Positions 31,765-39,714 of a stretch of 64,000 nt of DNA are shown one piece after another (position 1 is the stretch's first letter; the number at the start of each line of letters is the position of its first letter). The DNA is from an uncultured Prevotellaceae bacterium (lineage in GTDB: Bacteria; Bacteroidota; Bacteroidia; Bacteroidales; Bacteroidaceae): NCBI GenBank assembly GCA_902774815.1, contig CACYJV010000024.1:40330-104329 (forward strand), written 5' to 3'. The notes beneath the pieces are model-generated. The model saw only the letters and a list, made by a program, of their open reading frames with translations. It had not been told where the DNA came from and ran no database searches. The translations under genes were made by a program, and so were the position numbers.

Positions 31765-33582
31765 GTGATTGACATCCGTGACATTATAATAAAAAGAACA
31801 TCCGTGAAATCCGTGTTTAATAGTATAGTGAAATGGGCAGAGAAGTTGCCGGAGAAGCAGCTGATGATACTACTGGCGTTGCTGGTGGGTGTCTTCGCGT
31901 CTATTGCCGCATTCATTTTGCATTGGCTCATCGAGGTGATACAGCACATGCTCACGGCACAGTTCGAGGTGACGAGCTTCAACTGGCTCTATCTGGTGTT
32001 CCCTGTCGTAGGCATCTGGCTGACCATGCTCTTCGTGCGATATATTGTGAAGGACGACATCTCGCATGGTATCACCCGCATCCTCTATGCCATCTCTTCG
32101 AGAAAATCGCGCCTGAAGGGGCATAATTGCTGGTCGTCTGTCATCTCGTCGGCCATCACCATCGGCTTCGGCGGCTCTGTGGGTGCTGAGGCTCCTATCG
32201 TATTGACGGGATCGGCTATCGGCTCGAACCTCGGCCAACGCTTCCATCTGGACAACAAACAACTCATGTTGCTCTTAGGATGTGGCGCGGCTGCTGCCAT
32301 TGCCGGCATCTTCAAGGCGCCCATGGCTGGACTTGTGTTTACGTTTGAGGTGCTAATGGTGGACCTGTCGATGGGATCGCTATTACCAATCCTTACAGCC
32401 AGCGTCACCGCTACCTGCCTGACATACCTTTTCGAAGGCAGCGATTCCCTGTTTAGTTTCCACCTCGACAGCGCATGGCAAATAGATCGCATCCCTGCCA
32501 GTATTTTATTGGGACTGTTCTGCGGGCTAGTCAGCCTTTATTTCATTCGAATGATGGAAGTGTGCGAAGGCGTCTTTAGCAAAATGAAAGACAACCGCTA
32601 TGCACGACTGGCATTGGGTGGCGCCACGCTGAGCCTGCTCATCTTCCTCTTCCCTGCACTCTACGGTGAAGGCTACTCGGCATTGAACATCCTGCTGAAC
32701 GGCCAGAATGAAGCTGACTGGAATACGATGCTGAACAACTCGCTCTTCTATGGACAAAGCGATATGTTGCTGTGGTACATCGCCTTGGTGCTACTGACAA
32801 AGGTTGTTGCCACATCGGCAACGAATGGCGGCGGCGGCGTTGGTGGTACGTTTGCACCTTCTTTGTTCATTGGTGGCTTCAGCGGCTTCTTCTTTGCCCG
32901 ACTGTGGAACATCAACCAGTTAGGTGTAGTCGTGCCAGAGAAGAACTTCACATTGCTGGGCATGGCGGGTGTTATGGCAGGCGTTATGCACGCACCATTG
33001 ACAGGCATCTTCCTGATTGCTGAGATTACGGGGGGCTACCAGCTGTTTATACCGCTTATCATCGTTAGCGTCAGCTCTGTGATTATCATCAGTCTCTTCG
33101 AGCCCCACAGCATCTATGCCATCCGACTGGCAAGAGAGGGAAAACTCGTCACCCACCACATCGACCACTCAGTGCTTACGCTGATGAGTCTCGACAGCAT
33201 CATCGAGCGGGAGTATACAGCTGTGGATCCTGACATGCCGTTAGGAAAGCTCATAAACGTCATCAGTCAAAGCCGAAACAGTTTTATCCCAGTACTTGAC
33301 GCAGGTGGTTGCCTACTCGGTGAGATTGACGTGACGAGTATCCGGCACATCATGTTCCGTACAGAATTGTATAACCGCTTCACCGTCAGCCAAGTGATGA
33401 CTCCTGTGAAGGCTGTACTGAACATGAACGACCCGATGGCAGACGTGATGAAGAAGTTTGAAATGACGAGCTCGTTCAACCTGCCGGTTGTTGACATTGA
33501 CAACCACCTGCAAGGTTTTATCTCAAGAACCCGCATGTATAGCATGTACAGGAAAATGGTGGCTGACTACTCGACGGAGTGA
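31765..33582 (+). CDS. ClC family chloride channel/transporter with CBS domains
   Basis: Up to 605 residues. The membrane part shows FGGSVGAEAPIVLTGSAIGS (near 134-153), GCGAAAAIAGIFKAPMAG (near 173-190) and GGGGVGGTFAPSLFIGG (near 351-367), matching ClC helix-end motifs. The usual Glu of the G-K/R-E-G-P motif is within GAEAP. The C-terminal 150 residues hold two CBS domains (VSQVMTPVKAVL, SSFNLPVVDID). The start is uncertain: the first 13-16 codons from GTG 31765 are CATCCGTG repeat sequence, and GTG at 31804 or 31813 (VFNSIVKWAEK) is more likely. A strong terminator follows. Confidence 0.9.
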   Translation: MIDIRDIIIKRTSVKSVFNSIVKWAEKLPEKQLMILLALLVGVFASIAAFILHWLIEVIQHMLTAQFEVTSFNWLYLVFPVVGIWLTMLFVRYIVKDDISHGITRILYAISSRKSRLKGHNCWSSVISSAITIGFGGSVGAEAPIVLTGSAIGSNLGQRFHLDNKQLMLLLGCGAAAAIAGIFKAPMAGLVFTFEVLMVDLSMGSLLPILTASVTATCLTYLFEGSDSLFSFHLDSAWQIDRIPASILLGLFCGLVSLYFIRMMEVCEGVFSKMKDNRYARLALGGATLSLLIFLFPALYGEGYSALNILLNGQNEADWNTMLNNSLFYGQSDMLLWYIALVLLTKVVATSATNGGGGVGGTFAPSLFIGGFSGFFFARLWNINQLGVVVPEKNFTLLGMAGVMAGVMHAPLTGIFLIAEITGGYQLFIPLIIVSVSSVIIISLFEPHSIYAIRLAREGKLVTHHIDHSVLTLMSLDSIIEREYTAVDPDMPLGKLINVISQSRNSFIPVLDAGGCLLGEIDVTSIRHIMFRTELYNRFTVSQVMTPVKAVLNMNDPMADVMKKFEMTSSFNLPVVDIDNHLQGFISRTRMYSMYRKMVADYSTE

Positions 33583-33589
33583 TTTCAAA

Positions 33590-33663
33590 TTGAAAATTGA
33601 AAATTGAAAATTGAGAATTGAAAATTGAAAATGAACTTGGAACTTGAGACTTGGAACTTGAAT
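33590..33663. repeat. 7 bp tandem repeat array
   Basis: It starts just after the channel gene stop and reads as consecutive heptamers: TTGAAAA/TTGAGAA units (about seven), then ACTTGGA/ACTTGAG units (about four). The unit sequence switches midway but the period stays 7. Confidence 0.85.
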
Positions 33664-33674
33664 CTTTTAATACA

Positions 33675-33708
33675 AAAGGCTGCATCGCGACACCGTGATG
33701 CAGCCTTT
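33675..33708. terminator. bidirectional terminator between channel gene and glucokinase
   Basis: AAAGGCTGCATC (33675-33686) and GATGCAGCCTTT (33697-33708) form a perfect 12 bp stem. It is flanked by A-rich and T-rich bases on both sides and lies between convergent genes, so it can serve both. Confidence 0.85.
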
Positions 33709-33728
33709 AGCTTTGAATAATCCAAGAG

Positions 33729-34706
33729 TTAGATTTCCCATCCTACGGCACTGGCACCGAGAACAGCAGCGCTGGAACCCTCAAGGCCGCTGACCAGGAA
33801 CTTAGCCTTGCCCTTGAAGATCTTCAGTACGTTCTCATCATAAGCCTTCTCAATGGGTTTCATAATGAGATCGCCAGCCTTTGTCATGCCGCCGAAGAAG
33901 ATAAATGCCTCCGGCGAAGAGAATGCTGCAAAGTCAGCGCAAGCCTCACCTAGCATACGGCCAGTAAACTCATAGATTTCATTAGCCAGTTTGTCACCCT
34001 TACCAGCAGCGATAGCCACATCGAGACTTGTGATGTCCTCGGGATTCAACTCACGAAGCAGCGAAGGCTGCTCGGTAGTGTCCAGCAATTCGCGTGCCGT
34101 GCGTGCGACACCCGTTGCCGAGCAATAGGTTTCCAGACAGCCCTTACGACCGCATCCACAGGGACGACCGTTCTCACGGCGTACGATGACGTGGCCCAGC
34201 TCACCGGCAAAACCATCACAGCCATAGACCAACTGTCCATTGATGACGATACCAGAACCGACACCCGTTCCCAACGTGATGACGATGAAGTTCTTCATGC
34301 CACGAGCAACACCATAGATCATCTCACCGATGGCGGCTGCGTTGGCATCGTTGGTCAGTGCTACAGGGATACCCAAACGTTCCTTGAACATAGCTGCCAG
34401 AGGAACGATGCCGTCGTGACCCCAAGAAAGGTTGGGAGCAAACTCGATAGTACCATTGTAGTAGTTGCCGTTAGGAGCACCAATGCCCATGGCCTTGATC
34501 TGCTCGATGCCTCCCACCTGTTCGATGATGGGCTCAAGGGCATTCACGCAAGCGTTGACATAGTCGTCAACATTGTCGTAGCCCTGTGTCTTGATGGCCG
34601 TTGTTGCCTTGATTTCGCCACGGCTATCCACAATACCGAAGACGGAGTTTGTTCCGCCCAAATCCAAACCGATCACATACGGTTTCAAAAGCTGCTGTGT
34701 ATCCAT
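33729..34706 (-). CDS. glk: ROK family glucokinase
   Basis: 325 residues. The ATP-binding VIGLDLGGTNSVFGIVDSRG (residues 11-30), the catalytic Asp in ALTNDANAAAIGE (near 123-135), ITLGTGVGSGIVING and the zinc-binding GRPCGCGRKGCLE (CxCGxxGCxE) are all present. It phosphorylates glucose at O6 for glycolysis, consistent with the pfp gene nearby. A TACCTTTG promoter lies at 34745-34752, interlocked with the promoter of the divergent LysE operon. Confidence 0.93.
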   Translation of the reverse strand: MDTQQLLKPYVIGLDLGGTNSVFGIVDSRGEIKATTAIKTQGYDNVDDYVNACVNALEPIIEQVGGIEQIKAMGIGAPNGNYYNGTIEFAPNLSWGHDGIVPLAAMFKERLGIPVALTNDANAAAIGEMIYGVARGMKNFIVITLGTGVGSGIVINGQLVYGCDGFAGELGHVIVRRENGRPCGCGRKGCLETYCSATGVARTARELLDTTEQPSLLRELNPEDITSLDVAIAAGKGDKLANEIYEFTGRMLGEACADFAAFSSPEAFIFFGGMTKAGDLIMKPIEKAYDENVLKIFKGKAKFLVSGLEGSSAAVLGASAVGWEI

Positions 34707-34744
34707 ACTTTGGGTTTTAAGTTATTTGTTAATGAGTTATGGTG

Positions 34745-34776
34745 CAAAGGTACGAAAAAGTTTTGATAGTTCCAAA
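34745..34776 (-). promoter_or_regulatory. glk promoter, interlocked with the divergent promoter
   Basis: Minus strand: TACCTTTG (34745-34752), 20-base spacer, TTTG (34773-34776). The start codon is about 40 bases downstream. The -33 box lies inside the spacer of the opposite promoter. Confidence 0.85.
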
Positions 34777-34793
34777 CTTTTTTTGTACCTTTG
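34761..34793 (+). promoter_or_regulatory. LysE-operon promoter with near-leaderless start
   Basis: TTTTG (34761-34765), 20-base spacer, TACCTTTG (34786-34793). The ATG of the transporter gene is at 34802, only 8 bases after the box, so the transcript would begin at or within a few bases of the start codon. Confidence 0.85.
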
Positions 34794-34801
34794 CAGTCGA
34801 T

Positions 34802-35467
34802 ATGCCATTCCATTTGCCCATAAACATCTTGGATTTCATATTCAAGGGGATCCTCATCGGCATGATTGCCTCTGCTCCGATGGGTCCTGTTGGCGTGCTT
34901 TGTGTACAACGAACCCTGAAGAAAGGACGTAAGTATGGCTTTGTGACGGGCATCGGCGCTGCGGCAAGCGACATCATCTATGCTGCCATCACAGGGTTTG
35001 GCATGGCTTTCGTCATGGACTTTGTGAGCAATGCTCAAACACGCTTCTACCTACAGATCATCGGTAGTCTGGTGTTGATGGCTTTCGGTTGGTACACCTA
35101 CCGCACTGACCCTACCCGCAATATGCACCAGTCTAGTCAGACGAAAGGTACGCTCACCTATAATACGCTGACTGCATTTCTCATCACACTGAGCAATCCC
35201 CTTATTATTTTCCTTTTCATGGCTCTTTATGCACAGTTTGCCTTTGTGCTTCCCGACCACCCGTTTGAAATGGTTGTGGGTTTCCTGAGTATCATTGGCG
35301 GAGCCCTGTTATGGTGGTGGGGACTGACATGGCTGGTCGACAAAATACGTACGAAGTTTGACGAGCAAGGAATTAAGATTATCAATCAGATCATCGGTGT
35401 AGCTGTGATGGTTGGAAGTATCATCATGCTGTTGGGCACCGTGACCAATCTCTATCGTTTCTTTTAG
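34802..35467 (+). CDS. LysE/RhtB family transporter
   Basis: 221 residues with about six membrane spans. FKGILIGMIASAPMGPVGVLCVQRTLKKGR (near residues 14-43) is the family signature, and ITLSNPLIIFLFMALYA the central motif. Such proteins export amino acids or related small molecules across the inner membrane. ATG 34802 was chosen over the upstream frame, which runs through the promoter; TTG at the tenth codon (LDFIFKG) would give a normal leader of about 30 bases. It is the first gene of an operon with DUF4924, rfbD and prfC. Confidence 0.88.
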   Translation: MPFHLPINILDFIFKGILIGMIASAPMGPVGVLCVQRTLKKGRKYGFVTGIGAAASDIIYAAITGFGMAFVMDFVSNAQTRFYLQIIGSLVLMAFGWYTYRTDPTRNMHQSSQTKGTLTYNTLTAFLITLSNPLIIFLFMALYAQFAFVLPDHPFEMVVGFLSIIGGALLWWWGLTWLVDKIRTKFDEQGIKIINQIIGVAVMVGSIIMLLGTVTNLYRFF

Positions 35468-35470
35468 AAC

Positions 35471-36019
35471 ATGTTTATATCCCAAGAACTACGTAAGAAA
35501 AGTATTGCAGAATACTTGCTATATATGTGGCAAGTGGAAGATATCATCCGCGCCTACGACTGTTCGCTGAGCCGCATACGTCGTGAATACATCTCGCGCT
35601 TCGACTATGACGACGAACAGTTGGAAGAGATGACCGACTGGTATGGCAACCTCGTAACCATGATGAATCAGGAAGGCAAGCGCGAAGGCGGTCATCTGCA
35701 GATTAACCAGGTAGTGCTGCAACAAATGACGGAACTGCACTCACAGTTGCTGGAGAGCACGAAGTTTCCTTTCTACACATCACAATATTATAAGGTACTG
35801 CCGTTCATCGTTGAACTACGCAATCGTGGCGACAAGGACAAGAACGAGATTGAGACCTGTCTCGATGCGCTCTATGGCACAATGATGCTTCGCCTGCAAA
35901 ACAAGGAAATCACCCCAAACACAGCACATGCCATTCAAGAGATTACCACCCTGCTCGGCATGCTGAGCGACTACTACGCAAAAGACAAGCAAGGGGAATT
36001 GATCCTGGATGAAGGATAA
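35471..36019 (+). CDS. DUF4924 family protein
   Basis: 182 residues. MFISQELRKKSIAEYLLYMWQVEDIIRAYD is the conserved opening of this Bacteroidota-specific family, whose function is unknown. The protein is soluble, helical and acidic. It starts 3 bases after the transporter stop. The last codons (LDEG) and the stop are already part of a 7 bp GATGAAG-type repeat that runs on to 36057. Confidence 0.88.
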   Translation: MFISQELRKKSIAEYLLYMWQVEDIIRAYDCSLSRIRREYISRFDYDDEQLEEMTDWYGNLVTMMNQEGKREGGHLQINQVVLQQMTELHSQLLESTKFPFYTSQYYKVLPFIVELRNRGDKDKNEIETCLDALYGTMMLRLQNKEITPNTAHAIQEITTLLGMLSDYYAKDKQGELILDEG

Positions 36020-36057
36020 GGAATGAAAGATGAAGGTTGAAGGATGAAAGATAAACC
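36005..36057. repeat. 7 bp repeat over the DUF4924 stop codon
   Basis: Heptamers GATGAAG, GATAAGG, AATGAAA, GATGAAG, GTTGAAG, GATGAAA, GATAAAC follow each other without gaps. The first units encode the C-terminus of the DUF4924 protein. Confidence 0.8.
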
Positions 36058-36060
36058 ATT

Positions 36061-36921
36061 ATGAATATACTGATTACTGGATGTAATGGACAGCTGGGCA
36101 ACGAGATGCAGTTGTTAGAAAAGGCTGACCCCAAGAACACTTATTTTAATACTGACGTTGCCGAACTCGATATTACTGATATCGAGGCCATTGAGCACTT
36201 CGTTGAGGAAAACAAGATTGACGGCATTGTAAACTGTGCCGCCTATACAGCTGTGGACAAGGCTGAAGCCAACGAGGTTCTGTGCCAACGACTGAATGCT
36301 GAAGCACCCGCATTTCTGGCGCAAGCCATTGAGAAACGAGGAGGATGGATGATCCAGATTTCTACTGACTATGTTTTCGACGGCACTCAGCATACGCCTT
36401 ACACTGAGGATGACGATACCTGCCCGAACAGTGTCTATGGACGGACAAAGCTCGTGGGCGAGTTCAATGTCCTGAAGCTTTGTCAACGTACAATGGTCAT
36501 CCGTACGGCATGGCTATACAGCACCTTCGGCAATAATTTCGTGAAGACAATGCTCAGACTGGGCAGGGAAAAGCAGCAACTGGGCGTGATCTTCGACCAG
36601 ATTGGAACCCCCACTTATGCACGCGACCTTGCCCGTGCCATCATGGTAGCCATCGAACAGGGCATCAAGCCAGGCATCTACCACTTCACCAATGAAGGTG
36701 TCTGCTCGTGGTACGACTTTACGAAAGCCATACACCGACTGGCTGGCATCACCACCTGCCACGTTCGTCCACTTCATACCAGCGAATATCCCACGGCAGC
36801 ACAGCGCCCCCACTACTCAGTCCTGGACAAGACGAAGATTAAAGATGCCTATGGCATTGAGATTCCTCACTGGGAAGAGTCGCTTGCAGAGTGCGTGGGA
36901 CTGTTGAGAGTTGAGAGTTAA
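36061..36921 (+). CDS. rfbD: dTDP-4-dehydrorhamnose reductase
   Basis: 286 residues. MNILITGCNGQLGNEMQ (GxxGxxG dinucleotide-binding), NCAAYTAVDKAE (59-70), ISTDYVFDGTQHTPYTEDD (100-118) and the catalytic YGRTKLVGE (Y-x-x-x-K) are typical. It carries out the last step of dTDP-L-rhamnose synthesis with NAD(P)H. rfbA, rfbB and rfbC are not in the window. The C-terminal RVES and the stop codon are made of GTTGAGA heptamer repeats. Confidence 0.94.
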   Translation: MNILITGCNGQLGNEMQLLEKADPKNTYFNTDVAELDITDIEAIEHFVEENKIDGIVNCAAYTAVDKAEANEVLCQRLNAEAPAFLAQAIEKRGGWMIQISTDYVFDGTQHTPYTEDDDTCPNSVYGRTKLVGEFNVLKLCQRTMVIRTAWLYSTFGNNFVKTMLRLGREKQQLGVIFDQIGTPTYARDLARAIMVAIEQGIKPGIYHFTNEGVCSWYDFTKAIHRLAGITTCHVRPLHTSEYPTAAQRPHYSVLDKTKIKDAYGIEIPHWEESLAECVGLLRVES

Positions 36922-36936
36922 TAGTTGATAGTTTAG
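36900..36936. repeat. 7 bp repeat over the rfbD stop codon
   Basis: GTTGAGA, GTTGAGA, GTTAATA, GTTGATA, GTTTAGT: five heptamers with the rfbD stop codon in the third. As at 36005, the repeat begins inside the gene's last codons. Confidence 0.8.
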
Positions 36937-36978
36937 TGTAGGGGCAGACTCCCGTGCTGCCCGTCGTTGAAAGACAAT

Positions 36979-38565
36979 ATGAATCAAGAGATAGAAAGAA
37001 GAAGAACATTTGCCATCATCTCACACCCTGACGCCGGTAAGACGACGCTCACCGAGAAGTTTCTGCTTTTTGGTGGTCAGATACAGGTGGCCGGAGCCGT
37101 GAAGAGCAACAAGATCAAGAAGACTGCCACCAGCGACTGGATGGACATTGAGAAGCAACGCGGTATCTCGGTGTCGACATCGGTCATGGAGTTCGACTAC
37201 ACCCCTGAAGGGTCGGACATAGAATACAAAGTGAACATCCTTGACACGCCTGGACACCAGGATTTTGCCGAGGACACCTACCGCACGCTAACTGCTGTTG
37301 ATTCGGCCATCATCGTAGTGGACAGTGCCAAGGGTGTAGAGACACAGACACGCAAGCTGATGGAGGTGTGCCGCATGCGCCAGACACCCGTCATCATCTT
37401 CATCAACAAGATGGACCGTGAAGGACGAGATCCCTTCGACCTGCTCGACGAACTGGAACAGGAACTGAAAATCAAGGTACGCCCTCTGTCGTGGCCCATC
37501 AACCAGGGCGTGAAGTTCAAGGGCGTGTACAACATTTATGAACAGAAACTCGACCTATTTACTCCCGACAAGCAACGCGTAACGGAAAAAGTGGAAGTAG
37601 ACATTGCTAGCGAGCAGCTTGATCAACAAGTTGGTGATCGCGACGCACAACAGTTGCGCGACGACCTTGAGCTCGTAGACGGCGTCTATCCAGAGTTCGA
37701 TGTCGAAACCTATCGTTCAGCCGAGGTCGCTCCTGTGTTCTTCGGTTCTGCACTCAACAACTTCGGTGTGCAGGAACTGTTGAACTGCTTTGTTGAGATA
37801 GCGCCCTCGCCCCGCCCCACCAAGGCCGAGGAGCGAATGGTGGAACCCGAGGAGCAGAAGTTCACGGGATTCATCTTCAAGATTACAGCCAACATCGACC
37901 CCAACCACCGCTCGTGCATCGCTTTCTGCAAGGTTTGCTCGGGCAAGTTCATGCGCAACCAACCCTATCTGCACGTCAGGCAGGGAAAGACACTTCGCTT
38001 CTCGTCGCCCACTCAGTTCATGGCACAACGAAAATCGACCATTGACGAGGCATGGGCAGGCGACATCGTTGGTCTGCCTGACAATGGCATCTTCAAGATT
38101 GGCGATACACTGACTGAAGGAGAACTGCTTCACTTCCGCGGTCTGCCATCTTTCTCGCCTGAAATGTTCAAGTACATTGAGAACGATGACCCCATGAAAT
38201 CGAAACAACTCGAGAAGGGAATCAACCAACTGATGGACGAAGGTGTTGCACAGCTGTTTGTCAACCAGTTCAACGGCCGAAAGATCATTGGTACCGTCGG
38301 ACAACTGCAATTTGAAGTCATACAGTACCGATTGGAGAACGAGTACAATGCAAAATGCCGTTGGGAACCCGTGCACCTCTACAAAGCCTGTTGGGTGGAG
38401 GCTGATGATGAGAAAGAGCTCGATGCCTTCAAGAAGCGTAAGTATCAGTACATGGCTAAGGACCGTGAGGGGCGCGATGTATTCCTTGCGGACTCAGGTT
38501 ATGTGCTTTCGATGGCTCAACAAGACTTCGAGCACATCCGATTCCACTTCACAAGCGAATTCTAA
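36979..38565 (+). CDS. prfC: peptide chain release factor 3
   Basis: 528 residues from ATG 36979; a TTG four codons earlier is less likely. [20 protein letters not shown] is the G1 region, [14 protein letters not shown] the G2 region, [17 protein letters not shown] the G3 region and [18 protein letters not shown] the G4 region of the translational GTPase. It recycles RF1 and RF2 from ribosomes after peptide release. It is the last gene of the LysE operon, followed by a strong terminator. Confidence 0.96.
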   Translation: MNQEIERRRTFAIISHPDAGKTTLTEKFLLFGGQIQVAGAVKSNKIKKTATSDWMDIEKQRGISVSTSVMEFDYTPEGSDIEYKVNILDTPGHQDFAEDTYRTLTAVDSAIIVVDSAKGVETQTRKLMEVCRMRQTPVIIFINKMDREGRDPFDLLDELEQELKIKVRPLSWPINQGVKFKGVYNIYEQKLDLFTPDKQRVTEKVEVDIASEQLDQQVGDRDAQQLRDDLELVDGVYPEFDVETYRSAEVAPVFFGSALNNFGVQELLNCFVEIAPSPRPTKAEERMVEPEEQKFTGFIFKITANIDPNHRSCIAFCKVCSGKFMRNQPYLHVRQGKTLRFSSPTQFMAQRKSTIDEAWAGDIVGLPDNGIFKIGDTLTEGELLHFRGLPSFSPEMFKYIENDDPMKSKQLEKGINQLMDEGVAQLFVNQFNGRKIIGTVGQLQFEVIQYRLENEYNAKCRWEPVHLYKACWVEADDEKELDAFKKRKYQYMAKDREGRDVFLADSGYVLSMAQQDFEHIRFHFTSEF

Positions 38566-38585
38566 CACGATCAACATCCGTTCAT

Positions 38586-38628
38586 ACATGCTCCCAATTC
38601 CACTTACGAAATGGGAGCATGTTTTTTA
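38586..38628 (+). terminator. rho-independent terminator after prfC
   Basis: ACATGCTCCCA (38586-38596) pairs with TGGGAGCATGT (38612-38622), followed by six T. This ends the LysE-DUF4924-rfbD-prfC operon. Confidence 0.9.
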
Positions 38629-38636
38629 TGCACAGT

Positions 38637-38756
38637 AGAGACATCCTATACAACCTGTATAGGTGACATATACACATTGCAAAGGAGGCCTTTATGCCAC
38701 CTAAAGCATATCTTTGAAGAAGGAAAAGCATTGCCTTACGGACAATGATGCTTACC
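38637..38756. repeat. degenerate 22 bp-period array between convergent genes
   Basis: Unit starts AGAG, ATAGG, AAAGGAGG, AAAGCATAT and AAAGCATTG fall at 38637, 38659, 38681, 38703 and 38725, 22 bases apart. It is weaker than the arrays at 9683 and 51565 but has the same spacing and anchor. It reaches the stop codon of the lysozyme gene. Confidence 0.55.
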
Positions 38757-39624
38757 ATTCGTCGTCATCATCATCGTCTTCATGTTCGAAATCGCCAATG
38801 GTAAGCTGTTTCAGGTCATAGTAAGAACCATTGTAGATGTTGAAATCTACGTAGCCCTTAATGCCAGGCAGACGACCAACATCCGTGTGTTGCCAAAATT
38901 TCCACGGACCTTTGTACTCCACCTTATTTACATAGTAGTGGGCTATCCAATAGGGATAGTCGTCGAAAACAGGTGCACTGAGGTAGGCTTCCTTAAATTT
39001 ATAATAGGTGTAGAGGATGGGTTTCACGTGGTAACGATCCTCGACGATGTGGAGCCATGTGAGCACATCACGTTGGAAATCTTCCACAGAGCGTTCCTTG
39101 GGCTTGTGTTCAATGTCGAGCACAGGCGGCAAGTCGCCCTTTTCCAGATGCACCTGCTTGAGGAAGTAGTAGGCCTGCTCACGAGCCGAGGACTGATTGC
39201 TCCAGAAATGATAGGCTCCACGTACGAAACCATATTCCCGTGCATTGTAGAAATAGTCGTTGAAGTTCTCGTCAAGAATAGAAGAACCCTCCGTGGACTT
39301 AATGATAATGAAGCGCAAGGGACACCCCTCGATACGGGCGTGGCGTAATTTGTCCCACTCAATCGTACCCTGGTAGTGAGAGATGTCAATGCCATGGATC
39401 TCGTAGCCATCAGGATAGCGGGCATCGCCATAGAGTGCGCGCCAACGGAAACCAGTAGGACCGACGAAGAAATAGTAGAACACCCACACATAGAGAACGA
39501 CGGCACCTATGCCGCCAACCCACCATGCCCAACGCGGATAGCGCTGCAGCAAAGTCTTCTTTTTGTGTCGGTTCTTCCTTTTCTTAGTCAATGCAGGAGT
39601 GAATAAAGAATCATCAAATAACAA
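38752..39624 (-). CDS. GH25 family lysozyme, membrane anchored
   Basis: 290 residues. A basic head (KKRKNRHKKKTLLQ) and one membrane span (WWVGGIGAVVLYVWVFYYFF, residues 34-53) precede a GH25 domain: EIHGIDISHYQGTIEW (catalytic Asp), FIIIKSTEGSSILD, GAYHFWS and DLPPVLDIEHKPKE (the D-x-E pair). It cleaves the glycan strand of peptidoglycan, probably in the periplasm while tethered to the inner membrane. The C-terminus ends in an acidic run (EHEDDDDDDEW). Gene order with pfp is probably incidental, since a strong terminator separates them. Confidence 0.93.
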   Translation of the reverse strand: MLFDDSLFTPALTKKRKNRHKKKTLLQRYPRWAWWVGGIGAVVLYVWVFYYFFVGPTGFRWRALYGDARYPDGYEIHGIDISHYQGTIEWDKLRHARIEGCPLRFIIIKSTEGSSILDENFNDYFYNAREYGFVRGAYHFWSNQSSAREQAYYFLKQVHLEKGDLPPVLDIEHKPKERSVEDFQRDVLTWLHIVEDRYHVKPILYTYYKFKEAYLSAPVFDDYPYWIAHYYVNKVEYKGPWKFWQHTDVGRLPGIKGYVDFNIYNGSYYDLKQLTIGDFEHEDDDDDDEW

Positions 39625-39706
39625 AAAAGATGGTTTGCAGACTCAATACTTGCAACCGACGACGTTCATCATCTAACTGATGCAAGCCACAAGTCTGCAA
39701 ACCATC
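39623..39706 (-). terminator. large composite terminator after pfp
   Basis: GATGGTTTGCAGACT (39629-39643) and AGTCTGCAAACCATC (39692-39706) make a perfect 15 bp stem. CTTGCA and TGCAAG inside the 48-base loop can add a second stem. On the minus strand six T follow (39623-39628). It lies 8 bases after the pfp stop. Confidence 0.88.
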
Positions 39707-39714
39707 AGCAAAGA

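Noticed and set aside
31765-31815. Full use of the 605-residue frame of the ClC gene
   Set aside because: The first codons coincide with the CATCCGTG repeats flanking the previous gene; a start at 31804 or 31813 is more plausible. The long form is kept only as the outer limit.
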